The notes beneath the pieces were generated by a model. That model ran no database searches. It had not been told where the DNA came from and saw only the letters and a program-made list of their open reading frames with translations. Positions 45,282 to 56,911 of a stretch of 64,000 nucleotides of DNA are shown in pieces. The stretch is from Parietaria judaica (lineage: Eukaryota > Streptophyta > Magnoliopsida > Rosales > Urticaceae), in NCBI GenBank assembly GCA_954871525.1, contig OX940861.1, positions 13,500,842 through 13,564,841 on the forward strand, written 5' to 3'. Position 1 is the stretch's first letter; every line of letters starts with the position of its first letter. A program made the position numbers and the translations under genes.

Positions 45282-46490
45282 AATGCAGAAAATGGAGTGA
45301 AAGATCCACTCTATCAACACAAACTTGCTTGAAACTGCAGCTACCAACTTCCATTCCATACTTACATAGATAAACTGCAACTCTGAAAGATAGCTACTTC
45401 TAATCTACCAAATAATCCCTACATCTAATCTAACTTCATAAATTCAAATTTAATGTCGTTTAGCTTCTACTTCCGTCATTATTAAACTTTGAATGTTGAT
45501 GCAATTCGCTTTAGTTTTAACTGTCTTTTTTTTTTTTTTTTAAAGTAACATAATGTCCTCTATTTTTTTATTTTTTTTTAAATGAAGAAATATGTTAAAC
45601 ATACGTAATGTATAAACCACTCTAAGCTATGTAAACAGTTAGTCATAAAATAATATCAATACGGTAGATTATGAAAATACGCCAATATAATGCGATGCAA
45701 AAGTTAACCTTTGGTAATAAGATAGAGAAGGCGTATAGGCTAATTCATTCAACGACATATCATGGGAAAAAAAAAAAAAAGCAATATGAAATCCATGGAA
45801 ATCGGAAAATTATTACTATTAGTTCTGTGTTTGACAAATCGGAGAGGCACGAGTTCAATAAAGGCTTTACATCAAAACAAATAAATTGAATAGGATGTAC
45901 ATTAATGAAAAGTGATTTCTTTAGCTTAAATTATTGATTATGTACAACGCACTCCATGCTACGGCAAATTGTGAGTCGTATTTTCGCACAATTAAGGAAA
46001 TAAATATTTAGATAGAATTTAAGTTGTAGTAAAAGGTTCGGATTAAATTTAAATTAATAAAAAGGTACAAAACTAGCTCAATAATAAATAAGAAAAAAGT
46101 ACAGAACTAGCTCCAAAGTAAAAAATAAAAAATAAAAAAAATTTGCCAAATAATTCAAAGTTCATACAAGTGAGAAGGGTCTCATCGATTTCTTAAGACC
46201 GAGTGATAATACATTGCAGTTGCACTAGTCAAAAGAAGGCCAATTAAAAAATGTTTTTAATTTGATCTCCAATTTTTTTTTTTTTTTTTTTTCAGGAATT
46301 GAATCTCATTAATTAGGATGAGAATGTTGAATGTATGCAAAATTTGAGGAAAAAGTAATATGATATGATTGCATTTATGAGACGTAGAAAATCCTGCATT
46401 AACCCTTTGAATTGCTCATCAAACTCATTGACTCAACTCCATAGGCCCTTCTATGCCATTTAAAGCGTGTATGATGTATCAATATTTTAA
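45282..46490. other. AT-rich intergenic DNA
   Basis: Several T- or A-runs (for example 45523-45541, 46269-46291). The small frame 45671-45889 has no recognisable pattern. No gene supported. Confidence 0.5.
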
Positions 46491-47058
46491 GGGTTAATTG
46501 CGGCACGAAGACCCAAACTTTGGTCAAATTTTCTCCCGTGTACTCAATCTCCGTAAATGGAGGCAAAAGTATCCAAATTCAGCATTTGGGAGTTGACTGA
46601 GGAAATTTGTCCACGTGCCCTCGACGTGCCTCCAAGCTCCATGCAGCCCATGTCTTTGCCGTGCTCCACGCCGATCGCCGAGAGCCCACGCACGTCGATG
46701 CCGAGCTCTCCCACGCCGAGTTCGGTCTCCTCCACGAGTCTCGCCGGAGTTTCGATTCTCGCACCATCACCAACACGGAATACGTCCTCAAGACTCAATG
46801 TCCAATCGTTCAAGCTCGCCGGAGCACTATCAATGGTGACCGGAGTTTCGTCGTCAAAGAAAAAATTCGACAAAGTAAGCTTACCGGACAAAAGGACATC
46901 GTCAACGAAGAATTCCCCGCCAAGATCGCCGGAAAACGCCATCACCACCGCAAGCGAAGGAAACGCAGCCGTCAAAGCTCTCCGGGAAGACCAAGCTCGC
47001 GATTTTGGAGAAGGAGGAGGAGAGAGAAAATTGCCTTAAACCCTAAAAGGTATTTATG
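46491..47058. mobile_element. One-ended Mutator-like element with captured GC-rich sequence
   Basis: Starts GGGTTAATTGCGGCACGAAG then AAACTTTGGTCAAATTTTCT, matching the ends of 44784-45272 and 53588-54056. About 46600-47040 is GC-richer and open on both strands (minus 46975-46544, 143 codons, containing LSLEDVFRVGDGARIETPAR). I recognise no family in it. The opposite terminus was not found, so the element is truncated or fused to foreign DNA. Confidence 0.5.
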
Positions 47059-47740
47059 AGGTAATATTTCCCCTACTCTCATTTCCCTTTTTACTATATG
47101 TCAAATTTTACAAGCCCACACTAGCCAAAAATCGCACAAACTAGGCCCGCAAAGCTGATGTTTGATTTTTAGGTGGTAAAAAATGATCAAAAATTAGTTT
47201 TTATACGTTTTTAAGTGAAAAATGTTATTTTCAAAGGTCATAAAAAAAAAAAAAAACCTTGAAAATTAAACTTTGGAACTTAATAAAGTTTCATTTTTAA
47301 TTTTCAAACATGAAAACCAAATTAAAATTATTTTTCCGGGTTTTCATGAATTATTTACTTATTTACGGTTTTTATTGCGCATTAATTAAGAAATTTCATA
47401 AAGTTTTCAAATTAATGCGTAATTATTATTTTCAAGTTACTCATTTACTTTTACATTTATAATCTCACTTGATTTTATTTATTTATTTCTAGATTTATTT
47501 TCGGGGTTCAAAATTGATTTAAAAGGCCTTTGTTTTACAAAGTGCGCCTATGAACCTCCAAAAATCCGAAAATCGAATAAAATCACAAAAAAAGTTACCT
47601 TTCTCTTATTTAATCATTCGCTTATGTCATTGACTATGCTCGAATTATTTCACGCTTATTTACGCAAACATTTTCGAAAATATTTTACAAAAACCCAGTT
47701 AAAGGGAATTTGCAGTTCCTTAGGAGGACTGAGAGGAGAC
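47059..47740. other. AT-rich intergenic DNA
   Basis: No gene recognised. Confidence 0.5.
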
Positions 47741-49120
47741 TAAAATCTCTGACAACCCGGATCCTCGCCAAATAACACAAGTTGCCTTAAGTTTTAAAAA
47801 GAAAAGTTTCTCATGCAATACAATTACCCAAAATGGGGGTTAATGTTATACGCATTTTTTGGAACATATAAAAATTGGGCCTCTTTTGGCAAAAAGTCAA
47901 AGCTCATCAATAAAAGTCAAAGCCTACCGGCAAAGTCAAAGACTAGAAGCCCACGAACCAAGGCATTGGCGAGGCCCGGAGTAAAAAAGACGAAGAAGAC
48001 CAAATCCTTGAAAAGCACCTCGCCTGACAAGGTACCCCGGCCTGACGAGGTACCTTGCCTGACAAGGTACCATGGCCCGACGACCTTGGCCTGACGAGTT
48101 ACCCTGCCCAACGAGGTACCATGGCCCGACGACCCCGGCCTGACGATGGGCCCTTCGACAGGGCTAGGGGCCGTGGCAAATCCCCTGAGGCAGAGGAGAA
48201 ATTTGCAGGCCCCTCTTTGTGCAATTTCATGGAATTGGTTTTCCTATAAATAGGAGTCTTCCCCTCCTCATTTCCACACTCACTCACAGCTTTCTCCAGA
48301 GCTTATCTCTCTAGCTTTCTCTCTCTAAAAAGTCACCCTCTTCTCCAGCGAGTATTGAGAGCTCGCCGCCAGAGGCTCGCCGCCAGAGGCTCGCCTGAGA
48401 AGAAATCTAGAGTATAGTCTCAGCCTCGATAGGAGGGTTGTTCGACAAGTCAATGAATGCGTCCCTCGCCAGGTTAAGGCCCTCGCCACAAAGAGCTCGC
48501 CCACATCAACGAGGTCGACAAGGAGCCTTCATCGTCAGGTTAAGGCCCTCGCCACAACGAGCTCGCCAACGCCTACAAGGTTGACAAGGAGGATTTACGC
48601 CGGTAATACCCTCACCGCACCCCGCGCCGCCAACATCGACACTTCCGACGAGTCAACCCACATCGTCATTCACCCGTCATTTATCACTTACCCTAAACTA
48701 CGTGAGACCTGATTCTCTTAAACTGAGATACGTAGGCAGCCTCGCCCAACCATAAGCGACGGGGCACGGGCCCGATCTATCCTTTTTTGCAGGTCTTCCC
48801 TCGCCGTAGGAGCTCGCCAAGGAAGGCAAATCACGAAGAATCATCAAGATCAGCTCAGAGCTTCATCAAGATTGGAGTTCTCTTAGACGAGGACTTCGCC
48901 CCGACGAGGAGCTTCGCCAAGACACGGACTTCGCCCCGACGAGGGGCTCGCTAAGGAAGGAAGTTCGCCAAGGATCGCCAAGAACAGCCCGAAGACTCAT
49001 CCAAGATGACGGACTCACCTCCAGCTTTGACCATCATCAGTCAACCCGCGTTAACTCAACATTTAATTATCCACGTGTTCAGCGGGTCTAGCTCGGGACC
49101 TGAACCTTGGATCCGACTCT
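47741..49120 (+). repeat. LTR-like block with TATA box and internal tandem repeats
   Basis: A GC-richer island with retroelement-LTR features: a promoter CCTATAAATAGGAG at about 48243-48256, a CT-rich transcribed leader, and GAGATACGTAGGCAGCCTCG (about 48726-48745), a motif I associate with plant Gypsy-type LTR or leader sequence. The upstream part has repeated CCTGACGAGGTACC / CATGGCCCGACGACC units (48019-48147). Downstream, an ~80-base segment with AGGTTAAGGCCCTCGCCACA occurs twice (48471-48500 and 48537-48566). No polyprotein or second LTR is in the window, so this may be a solo LTR or truncated element. Borders are approximate. Confidence 0.5.
48243..48256 (+). promoter_or_regulatory. TATA box of the LTR-like block
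   Basis: CCTATAAATAGGAG, a near-ideal plant TATA box followed after about 30 bases by a CT-rich potential leader. Confidence 0.55.
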
Positions 49121-49169
49121 AAGTTAAAGTCATTTTTACGCATTAACACTGATAAATAAGTACTTTTGA

Positions 49170-49300
49170 ACCTATATAAAAATCTTGCATAAATACTCAA
49201 AATTATTTTCTAAAATTTTCGTCGTTATGCGGTATGCCCGTGATATTTATGCGGCATGCCCTTTTTCGAACTAGTATGTGGAGACATATCTGTAAAATGA
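49170..49300. repeat. Dispersed repeat, copy 2 (partner at 4078-4250)
   Basis: Same order of motifs as 4078-4250, ending GCGGCATGCCCTTTTT then TGTAAAATGA. Confidence 0.5.
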
Positions 49301-51357
49301 AAAAAAAAAACAAAAAAACAAAAAAACAAAACAAAAAGGCGTGAAAATAACATTTAACCTTATTTTATTCTGGAGTGTGAATAGATTAATTAATTCCCAT
49401 AAAGCAAATAGAAAAAGACGATAAATGGGACACTTTTTTTGTACCATGGTAATCTGTCCCAGCCGTACCATACCCTTCGCTTTGCGTATGAGTTGTTACA
49501 AATTAAAAATAATTTAAATTAATTAAGATACACGTGTCATTTGTAAGTTGGTCCATAAGTGTTTTTTTCTTTTTCTTTTTCGAAAAGCTTCTTCACTGCT
49601 CTTTCCTTTTCCTTCGCCACCGACATCCTCTTCTCTTTATTTTATTTTATTTTATTGTATTTTATTTTATCTCCAATTTGTTTTCCCATTACTATTTCTG
49701 TTGACTTATAAAGATCCGGAGTTTTCCATTTTAGTATCTATCTGAAATCTAACATATGATAGGGAATAAACAAACATTTAGCAAGAACAGGTTGTTCTTT
49801 CAAACTTCAAAGGGTCTCTAATCATGCTTAAAACAAGCAAATATTCACTAGTTTAGCACCAAAACGAAGGTTAATTATGTAACTTTGATCCTCAAGGATC
49901 CAAATTTCAAATCGCATTTTATTATAAAACAATTCAAAAATTCTAAAGCTGGATTCAATCCGGTAGGTCCAAAGTTTTAAGCTTCGACATTAAAAGCAAA
50001 ATAATTACCTGTATCTAGGAAATCTATTCTTTTTTTTCTTTTTTTTTTCTTTCAAAAAACTATACTTCAGTGGTTGACCATATGATTTGTACTCTTAAAG
50101 TCTAAAATTCAAAATAAAACCATATAAAATTATTAAAAAGTCACAACTTATGGTTAATCACGAACTTGTGCTCTTAAGTCTAAAGTTTACGTTTTGTATG
50201 TTTAACAATAAAAATAAAGTAATTTAAAATTGTAAAAAAAAATTAATCAGAAATTAGAACATACGCCATTAAGTCTCGAGACGCTAAAAACAGAACAGTT
50301 CAAAAGTGTCCAAAAAAATCATAATTTTTTTTTTTGTTTTTTAAAAAAAAATCATAATTCAGTAACTAATATACTTGAATTTCACGTAAAAAATTCAACT
50401 TCGTTTGACTAAAAAAAAAACCCCTTTAATTTGACCATGTAATTCACTCTATGCTCAATATTTGATAAGGCGGTTATAAATAATTTTCCAAGCTATTACC
50501 ATTTACCACAATACCACGAAGAATCTGAAACATGGTAAAAATGTAATAAAGTTTATTTTAACCTCAAATTTTTAATAACCAATAAACGGAAGATCCAGCA
50601 AGAAGAAAAACAAGTAGACGCGCATCACATCATTATGTGCGCATACTACGAGCTATGCATGTGTATATACTATATAATTTGCATGTCTTTTGTCCTTTAT
50701 GCAAATATTAATATTAATGTATATAAAAAAAAAAAAATTGAAGTTCAATCATTTAATTGGGTAAAGGGATATATCAGCTGGCAAATTCCTTTTCCAGCCA
50801 CATGTGGTTTAAACCATTACCAAACTGTATACCTAAAGGTAAGGTAGATATTAAAAATATAATAAAAATAAATGTGAATATTTTCCAAATATTAAGACCA
50901 GTCTGTCTTCTTCCATTATTGATTCTTAACTTTAGCCAAAATCATTGACTGGACAAACACACCTTAATCATACCCCTATTTGATCTCTGAACAAGGGACA
51001 CACTGGCTCTTTCTTTGTATGTATCTCCATTTAACGAAAGATTCATAACAAGATAACAAAATAAAATTTATTACAAGTATTGTTCAAATTATAACCCAAA
51101 AATGAAACAAATACTCTAAAAAAACAAAAACAAAAAAATAAATGAAATTGTTTGCTATACAGATTACAGATTTTGGCCCCGATCTTCCGATATGTACACA
51201 TGAATTAATCTTTTACATTTATCGGACTCGTCGTCTTATTATAGTTGACGTGTATACAACAAATATCCATGCTCTATGATCTACAAAAGAAGAGACCCTT
51301 TGATTAGGCAAAGGCAATAAAATGGTCCTTGATGGCCGTCTGACCCGACCCGGCTGA
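49301..51357. other. AT-rich intergenic DNA and 3' flank of the GATL gene
   Basis: TTTTA pentanucleotide repeats near 49633-49672; A- and T-runs. No gene, RNA or transposon boundary recognised. Confidence 0.5.
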
Positions 51358-52407
51358 TCAGGCATCCAGCGCGAAGGGCGTCTGCAATAGATCGTACGGC
51401 GCCCAGAGGGCGTCGAGCGGGCAGGGGCGGCTGGCGTCGAGCCGGGCCCACGGCTTGCCCTTGCCGCTCCAATGCAGGAGGCTGACCGGCCCAGGATGCA
51501 AGTCCCGGCACAGCCCCCGGAAGTTGTCCCCCCCGAGCCCGTGCTGGTTCCACCGGTGGTCTACGGAGGCGATACGCCCCGCGAAGACGAGCAAAAACGG
51601 CGGGAGAGACCCGAGCTCGTAGATCCTCATCCGCTTCTGCAGCTCCATCCACTCCTCGATCCTCCTCGTGTACCCGCCGCTGCGCCACCGCGCCAGATCG
51701 ATCACCATCACGCCGGTGTTGAAGTAGCACGGCGTTCGGTTGTCGAACGTCTTCGACAGCGAGGGGTTGGACCAGAAGGTGGGCGTGAAGTAGGCGGTGA
51801 AGTTGGCGTTGCAGTACTCGGGTGCGGCGAGCACGGCTTCGTTGCCGAGGTCAGTGGCGGCGAGCTTGGCGATGTCGTCGACGAGGACGAGGTCGGAGTC
51901 GAGATAAACGATGCGTTTTACGCAGCGCGGGAGGAGCTCGGGGAGGTAGGAGCGCGCGTAGTTTAGCGGACAGTCGAGCGCGGAGCGGATCGAGGTGGAG
52001 ATCAGCCCCGACACGGCGGCGTCATCAAAGGGGTAGATTTGGAATTTGAGGTACGGAAAGGAGGCGGCGACGGAGGAGCGGAGGAGGGATATTCCTCCGG
52101 TGGATTTGGCGGAGGCGACGAAGTGGAAACGGACGTTGGTGGGGCACGTGGAGTGCTGGAGGACGGAGAGGATGGCGGCCATGGAGCCGCGGAGGTAGGC
52201 GGTGTCGAGCGTCATGGCCACGTGCACGGCGTGGGCGGAGCACGTGACGTCGCCGTCGTCTTCCGGGGAAATGGAGGGGCAATTTGGGGAGTTGTAGAAC
52301 TCGGGGGCCTCCCGGAAGTTTTGCCGGCCATTGGCCGGGGTTGCGTTGGTGGCGGCCGCGGAGTGGAGGAGGAAGAGGAAGAGGAAGAGAGGTGTGAAGG
52401 AGAGCAT
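51358..52407 (-). CDS. GATL-type glycosyltransferase (family GT8), intronless
   Basis: Galacturonosyltransferase-like (GATL) enzymes are Golgi/ER glycosyltransferases implicated in pectin and xylan synthesis. The single exon gives 349 residues, the usual GATL length, without the long stem of true GAUTs. A hydrophobic N-terminus ([18 protein letters not shown], 2-19) is a signal peptide or anchor. GT8 motifs: [19 protein letters not shown] (62-80), DSD at 170-172 within [28 protein letters not shown] (228-242) and [10 protein letters not shown] (311-320). Potential N-glycosylation sites occur at NFT (202) and NRT (223). A TATA-like TATAAAG lies near 52452-52458, about 45 bases upstream on the minus strand. 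The region is GC-rich, as usual for intronless GATLs. Which GATL number it matches is not decided. Confidence 0.94.
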   Translation of the reverse strand: MLSFTPLFLFLFLLHSAAATNATPANGRQNFREAPEFYNSPNCPSISPEDDGDVTCSAHAVHVAMTLDTAYLRGSMAAILSVLQHSTCPTNVRFHFVASAKSTGGISLLRSSVAASFPYLKFQIYPFDDAAVSGLISTSIRSALDCPLNYARSYLPELLPRCVKRIVYLDSDLVLVDDIAKLAATDLGNEAVLAAPEYCNANFTAYFTPTFWSNPSLSKTFDNRTPCYFNTGVMVIDLARWRSGGYTRRIEEWMELQKRMRIYELGSLPPFLLVFAGRIASVDHRWNQHGLGGDNFRGLCRDLHPGPVSLLHWSGKGKPWARLDASRPCPLDALWAPYDLLQTPFALDA

Positions 52408-52459
52408 GGTGTAAGGCTCTACTTCTAATACTTTGCTTCTTTGTGTTATGCTTTATACC

Positions 52460-52847
52460 TCTTCTTCGATTGGGAATTTGGAGGGCTTTTCTTTCCTTTT
52501 TATTTTTTATTTTTCTAGTGTGGGACTGATTTATAATCAAAATTTGCTTTAATTTTTTTTTTTTTTTTTAACTTTCTGTTTACAGAATACACAAAGTAAA
52601 ATGGCTCGGACCTTATTACATATCACATAATCACATTGTCTAGTTTAATAAGAAATCATAGTGAAAACTAATTATATCGAACCTGTGAACTAGCTGGAGT
52701 AAATATCGGTAGTATTCTTACGACTTATTGCTTTGCATCATTGCTCTTTAAAAATAATAATTACTCTACTAATTTATCAATTTGTACGAATTAATCACTT
52801 TTTTAATTAATTCACACATAAATTTATTTTACTCAAAAACTTTGTAT

Positions 52848-52882
<35 letters not shown>

Positions 52883-52930
52883 TTCCATAAATAAAAAAAA
52901 TTGAGATAATTTTTTTCTTCTTATATTTTA
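52460..52930. other. Upstream flank of the GATL gene
   Basis: AT-rich, with (AT)n at about 52850-52879; nothing else recognised. Confidence 0.5.
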
Positions 52931-53382
52931 GGGTTAATGACGGCAAAAATATCTAAAGTTTGATCAAAGAACCCCTCGTGTACCTAAAGTTTTAAAGTGG
53001 TAGTAAAAATACCCAAAGTCGCATTTGGGAAGTTGACCACTCCATTCTCGTAACGCCGTTAACTTACCCGTTAACTCTGGCCACGCGGACAAACGTGGGT
53101 TGCTGACATAACAATTTTTGCCACATGTAAGAGTCCACATCAACCTCGTTTACGACAAAACAACGAATTAAACCTTCAATTAATACTATTTAATACAACT
53201 AATTGAACCCCTAATGATTACACTTTACAAAACAGATTTGTCCACGTGGCCAGAGTTAACGGGTAAGTTAACGGCGTTACGAGAATGAAGTGGTCAACTC
53301 CCCAAATGCGACTTTGGATATTTTTGCCACCACTTTTAAACTTTGGATACACAAGGGTTCTTTGACCAAATTTTTGATATTA
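52931..53382. mobile_element. Mutator-like MITE, right tip missing
   Basis: Starts GGGTTAATGACGGCAAAAAT and has inverted ~170-base arms containing CATTTGGGAAGTTGACCACT and GTTAACTTACCCGTTAACTC. The right arm stops near 53382, about 20 bases short of the expected ACCC terminus, so no target duplication can be read. Sister of 53588-54056. Confidence 0.8.
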
Positions 53383-53587
53383 GAATTTCTTTCACGAAAT
53401 CTTGAAGTTCATCACTTCTGCTATATTCTTGAGAAAAACGATTTTTCTCTTAAGAAAAGGGAAATTGTTAAAATCCACATCCATTTTTAACCAAGAGGGT
53501 AGTGTTTGATAAATATTAAACTTTTAAGGGAAAATTTGATAAAAAGAAGATTAAGGGGGAAACTGGTATAAATTAATTTGTTAAAAA

Positions 53588-54056
53588 GGGTTAATGATGG
53601 CAAAAATACCCAAAGTTTAGTCAAAAAACTTCTCGTGTACCTAAAGTTTAAAAGTGGTGGCAAAAATACCCAAAGTCGCATTTGGGGAGTTGACCACTCC
53701 ATTCTGGTAACGCCGTGAACTTACTCGCTAACTCTGGCCACGTGAAAAAATTTGTTTTGTTAAGTGTCATCATTTGTGGTTCAATTAGTTGTATTAAATA
53801 GTATTAATTAGGGGTTTATTTCGTTATTTTGTCGGAAACGAGACTGATATAGGCTCATCCACGTGGTAAAAATCGTAATGTTAGCAACCCACGTTTGTCC
53901 ACGTGGTTAGAGTTAACGGGTAAGTTAATGGCGTTACGAGAATGGAGTGATCAACTCCCCAAATGTGACTTTGAGTATTTTTGTCACCACTTTTAAACTT
54001 TAGGTACACGAGGGGTTCTTTGACCAAATTTTGGATATTTTTTCCGTCATTAACCC
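53588..54056. mobile_element. Mutator-like MITE with exact 10-bp target duplication
   Basis: Ends GGGTTAATGATGGC and, reversed, GGGTTAATGACGG. Flanked by TTGTTAAAAA on both sides (53578-53587 and 54057-54066), a 9-11 bp duplication as in Mutator-like elements. The arms are inverted copies of about 170 bases; non-coding. Confidence 0.92.
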
Positions 54057-54066
54057 TTGTTAAAAA

Positions 54067-55047
54067 TAATGATTTAAGTTATATTAACTCAAGTCAGAAT
54101 TTTAAAAAGAGATCAGAATTTTCCTCATTAGAAGAAGCTTGTTGGCTGTTGCTATAGTTCCTTCCTTGGCAGTGAAAGTTGAACATTTTTATTTACTTAT
54201 TTCTTGAATGGTGTCTGGTGACGAAAGAAAAGTGTAGCAACAATAAATAAATGTGTTCTAAACGAGTCTTGCTTACTTCAATTCCAATCGAACTTCTACT
54301 ATTTTGGTTAGCCTTGCTTCACCCTTTTTTTTGTTTTTTTGAAAGATCTTGCTTCACCTCTTTATTTGGCCAAAATGTCATTGTTGCTTAACAATATTAT
54401 TGCACACAATATTTCAACCCCATTTAGTTTTCTTCAAACATTTTTTACGACGTTAATATGGAAATAAGAAGAAAAGTTTGATTTTGATTTCGGATTTTGG
54501 ATGTACTCTCTCTATGGAATATTCCTCTATATATTCAAATTATTATATTTTGCACAAAAACATAGTATTATAACTATTTTTCATCACCATTTGCCTTCCT
54601 AGCTCGTGGGACCAAAATTTTAAAATATGATATCGAGAAAAACGACTTGTTGATTTTACAAGCTTATTAATGAATTTTTCATAAACAATGTATTGGCGGG
54701 ATTTTTTATAGTATAATATAATATATTATACAATTAATTATACCGTTCTTAATATAATAATTATTATACTCAAAATTAATCAATTATAATATTATTTTAG
54801 TAATTTTGAAAATTATATATATATATATATTAAGTATTATATATCTTCTAAATAAAATAGTGCCAAATGATAAATAAAAATAATGTAATGAAAAAGTAAA
54901 TGGAAGAAGAGAAATGAGTCTTTTTATTTTATTCTCATAAAGTAGAGAGTCTAGGGAAACATAATTCGAACAGAAAATAATAAAATTTTAGTTGCTCTCA
55001 CTTAACCGTTATTGAAAATTACATGTCACTGCTGCAAGCCTGCAACT
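54067..55047. other. AT-rich intergenic DNA
   Basis: No gene recognised. Confidence 0.5.
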
Positions 55048-55215
55048 CAAGGATCGACTTACCAACGATTATCGTCGATAATCGACGATAATCGACCTTA
55101 CCGGTAGTTACCGGTAAGTTACCGGCTATAACACTTCTCGTTTTATCCTCTTACCGACGATTATCGAGCTTTTCGATAAACCGAGGAACAATCGATTATC
55201 GATGTTTCACGTGTA
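55048..55215 (+). repeat. Left subterminal palindrome cluster of the hAT element
   Basis: Repeated CGATAATCG, TTACCGGTAA and ATCGATTATCGAT-like motifs in both orientations, matched by a comparable cluster at 59276-59442. Confidence 0.85.
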
Positions 55216-55919
55216 AAAAAAATGGTCTTTTCGGTGCAATTAAAAAAATATTTAGGGCAAATATTTAACCCTATTTCTCACTTCTTCTCGCCGATTTTCG
55301 ACCACTTCTCTCTCTTTTCCACTCTTCTCGCCGCCAACAGCCCAAATCTTATGGTTTCTCGCCGATTTTCGAGCTGGTAAGTCCCCTCTTTTCGGCCAAA
55401 CTCAAGCTTCTCCATGGAAATTGTGTGTGTGGCAAAAGTTTGTAAAGTTTAGTTTTAAGCTTTTTACACCGAATTTATCCGATTTTTTTCGAACTTTTGG
55501 GTATATTTAGGAGTTATAATCATAGATCTATATGTTTCTTGCAATTTTTCTTTGATATTTACTTATTTTAAACGAATTTGAGATGATTAGCATAAGTCAT
55601 AGAAAGTTAGATTAAGTTGTTCATGAGTTTATGTTTTGTGAATTAGAAAGGTTGACACTTTAAGGATTTTGAGTTGTATTTTTGCATTTTTATGATTTTA
55701 TGTTGTAGGAAACTTGTTTCCATGAGTTTATTTGTAATTATTTTGTTGGATTTAGATGAAATATATAAAGATTACAATATGTTTTAGGTTTATTATGTAA
55801 GATTTATAGATATTCATATCAAGATTGCATTTTTTATGTTTTAGAGCTATATAATCAATTTTTTTCATGTATATAATTGAATAATAAATTATTGTAATAG
55901 TTTTTATGAAATTGGGTCG

Positions 55920-56800
55920 ATTTTTAGGTAAATTGGAGGCTTAATTCGGATTTTTGAATAAATACGGCAAAAGAATTTAAAATTTACTTTTTGTGTTTTA
56001 TGAAGCAATATATTAATTTTTAGGGGTTTTTTAGTTTATTAAATATTTTTTAAAATATTAATCTAATTTTTCTCTGTAAAAAATTTTCAGATTTGACGAT
56101 AATTCGGTTTTACCTATAACTGCGGCAAAAGTATTGCAAGTTTATCTTGCGTGTTTTGTCGAGGTAATCTACTACTTTTTTGGGGGGTTTTCCTTTATTA
56201 ATTATTTTTTTTAAATATTAATGTGATTTTTTGGTGTATTTTATTTGCAGATTTGATGGTATTTTGGTTTTCGTCATAATTGCGGCGAAAGTGTTTGAAG
56301 TTCAGCTTTCGTGATTTCCAAGGCAATGTGCTCCCTTTTTTGGGTATTTTCCTTTATTAATTATTTTTTAAAATATTAATCTGATTTTCTGAGGTAAATT
56401 TTTTGCAGATTTTACGAAAATTCGGTTTTTGTCTTAATTGCGGCGAAAGTGTTGAAGTTTATCTTTCGGTGATGTCCAAGGCAATGCGCTCATTTTTTTG
56501 GGTGTTTCCCTTTTTTAATTATTCTTGAAAATCTGAGTCTGATTTTTTGAGGTGAATTTTTGGCAGATTTGAAGACATTCTGGTTTTTGTCTTAATTGCG
56601 GCGAAAGTGTTGAAGTTTATCTTTTGGTGATTTCCAAGGCAATGCGCTCATTTTTTTGGGTGTTTTCCTTTGTTAATTATTTTTTAAACTATTAATCTGA
56701 TTTTTTGGTGTATTTTATTTGCAGACTTGAAGACATTCCGGTTTTTGTCTTAATTGCGGCGAAAGTCCTCAAGTTTATCTGGTCGTGATTTCTTGGTAAT
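55920..56800 (+). repeat. ~158-bp tandem repeat array in the hAT leader
   Basis: Five clear units start at 56091, 56251, 56409, 56567 and 56725 (spacing 158-160 bases), plus a more degenerate one around 55920. Each begins right after a TTTGCAG or TTCAG acceptor-like sequence, runs GATTTGANGACATTNNGG, then TTAATTGCGGCGAAAGTNTT, then AAGGCAATGCGCTC, and ends in a T-rich tract before the next CAG. The array lies just before the transposase ATG at 56912. Confidence 0.9.
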
Positions 56801-56911
56801 ATACTGATTTTTCTTGCCGTCAGATTTCATAAAATATTCATTCCTACAATAATGTGGTAGTTTGGGAGAATTTAATTTGTTTCTCGTTGTTTAGGTTGTT
56901 GAGTTCTAAAA

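Noticed and set aside
45671..45889. 72-codon ORF as a small gene
   Set aside because: Lys/Ile-rich translation of AT-rich DNA with a poly-A-derived Lys run; no homology signature.
46544..46975. 143-codon minus-strand ORF as an intact gene
   Set aside because: It sits inside a transposon end, overlaps open frames on the other strand, and shows no recognisable domain.
51472..51966. Long plus-strand ORF opposite the GATL gene
   Set aside because: A shadow of GC-rich coding sequence on the other strand, with no protein pattern of its own.
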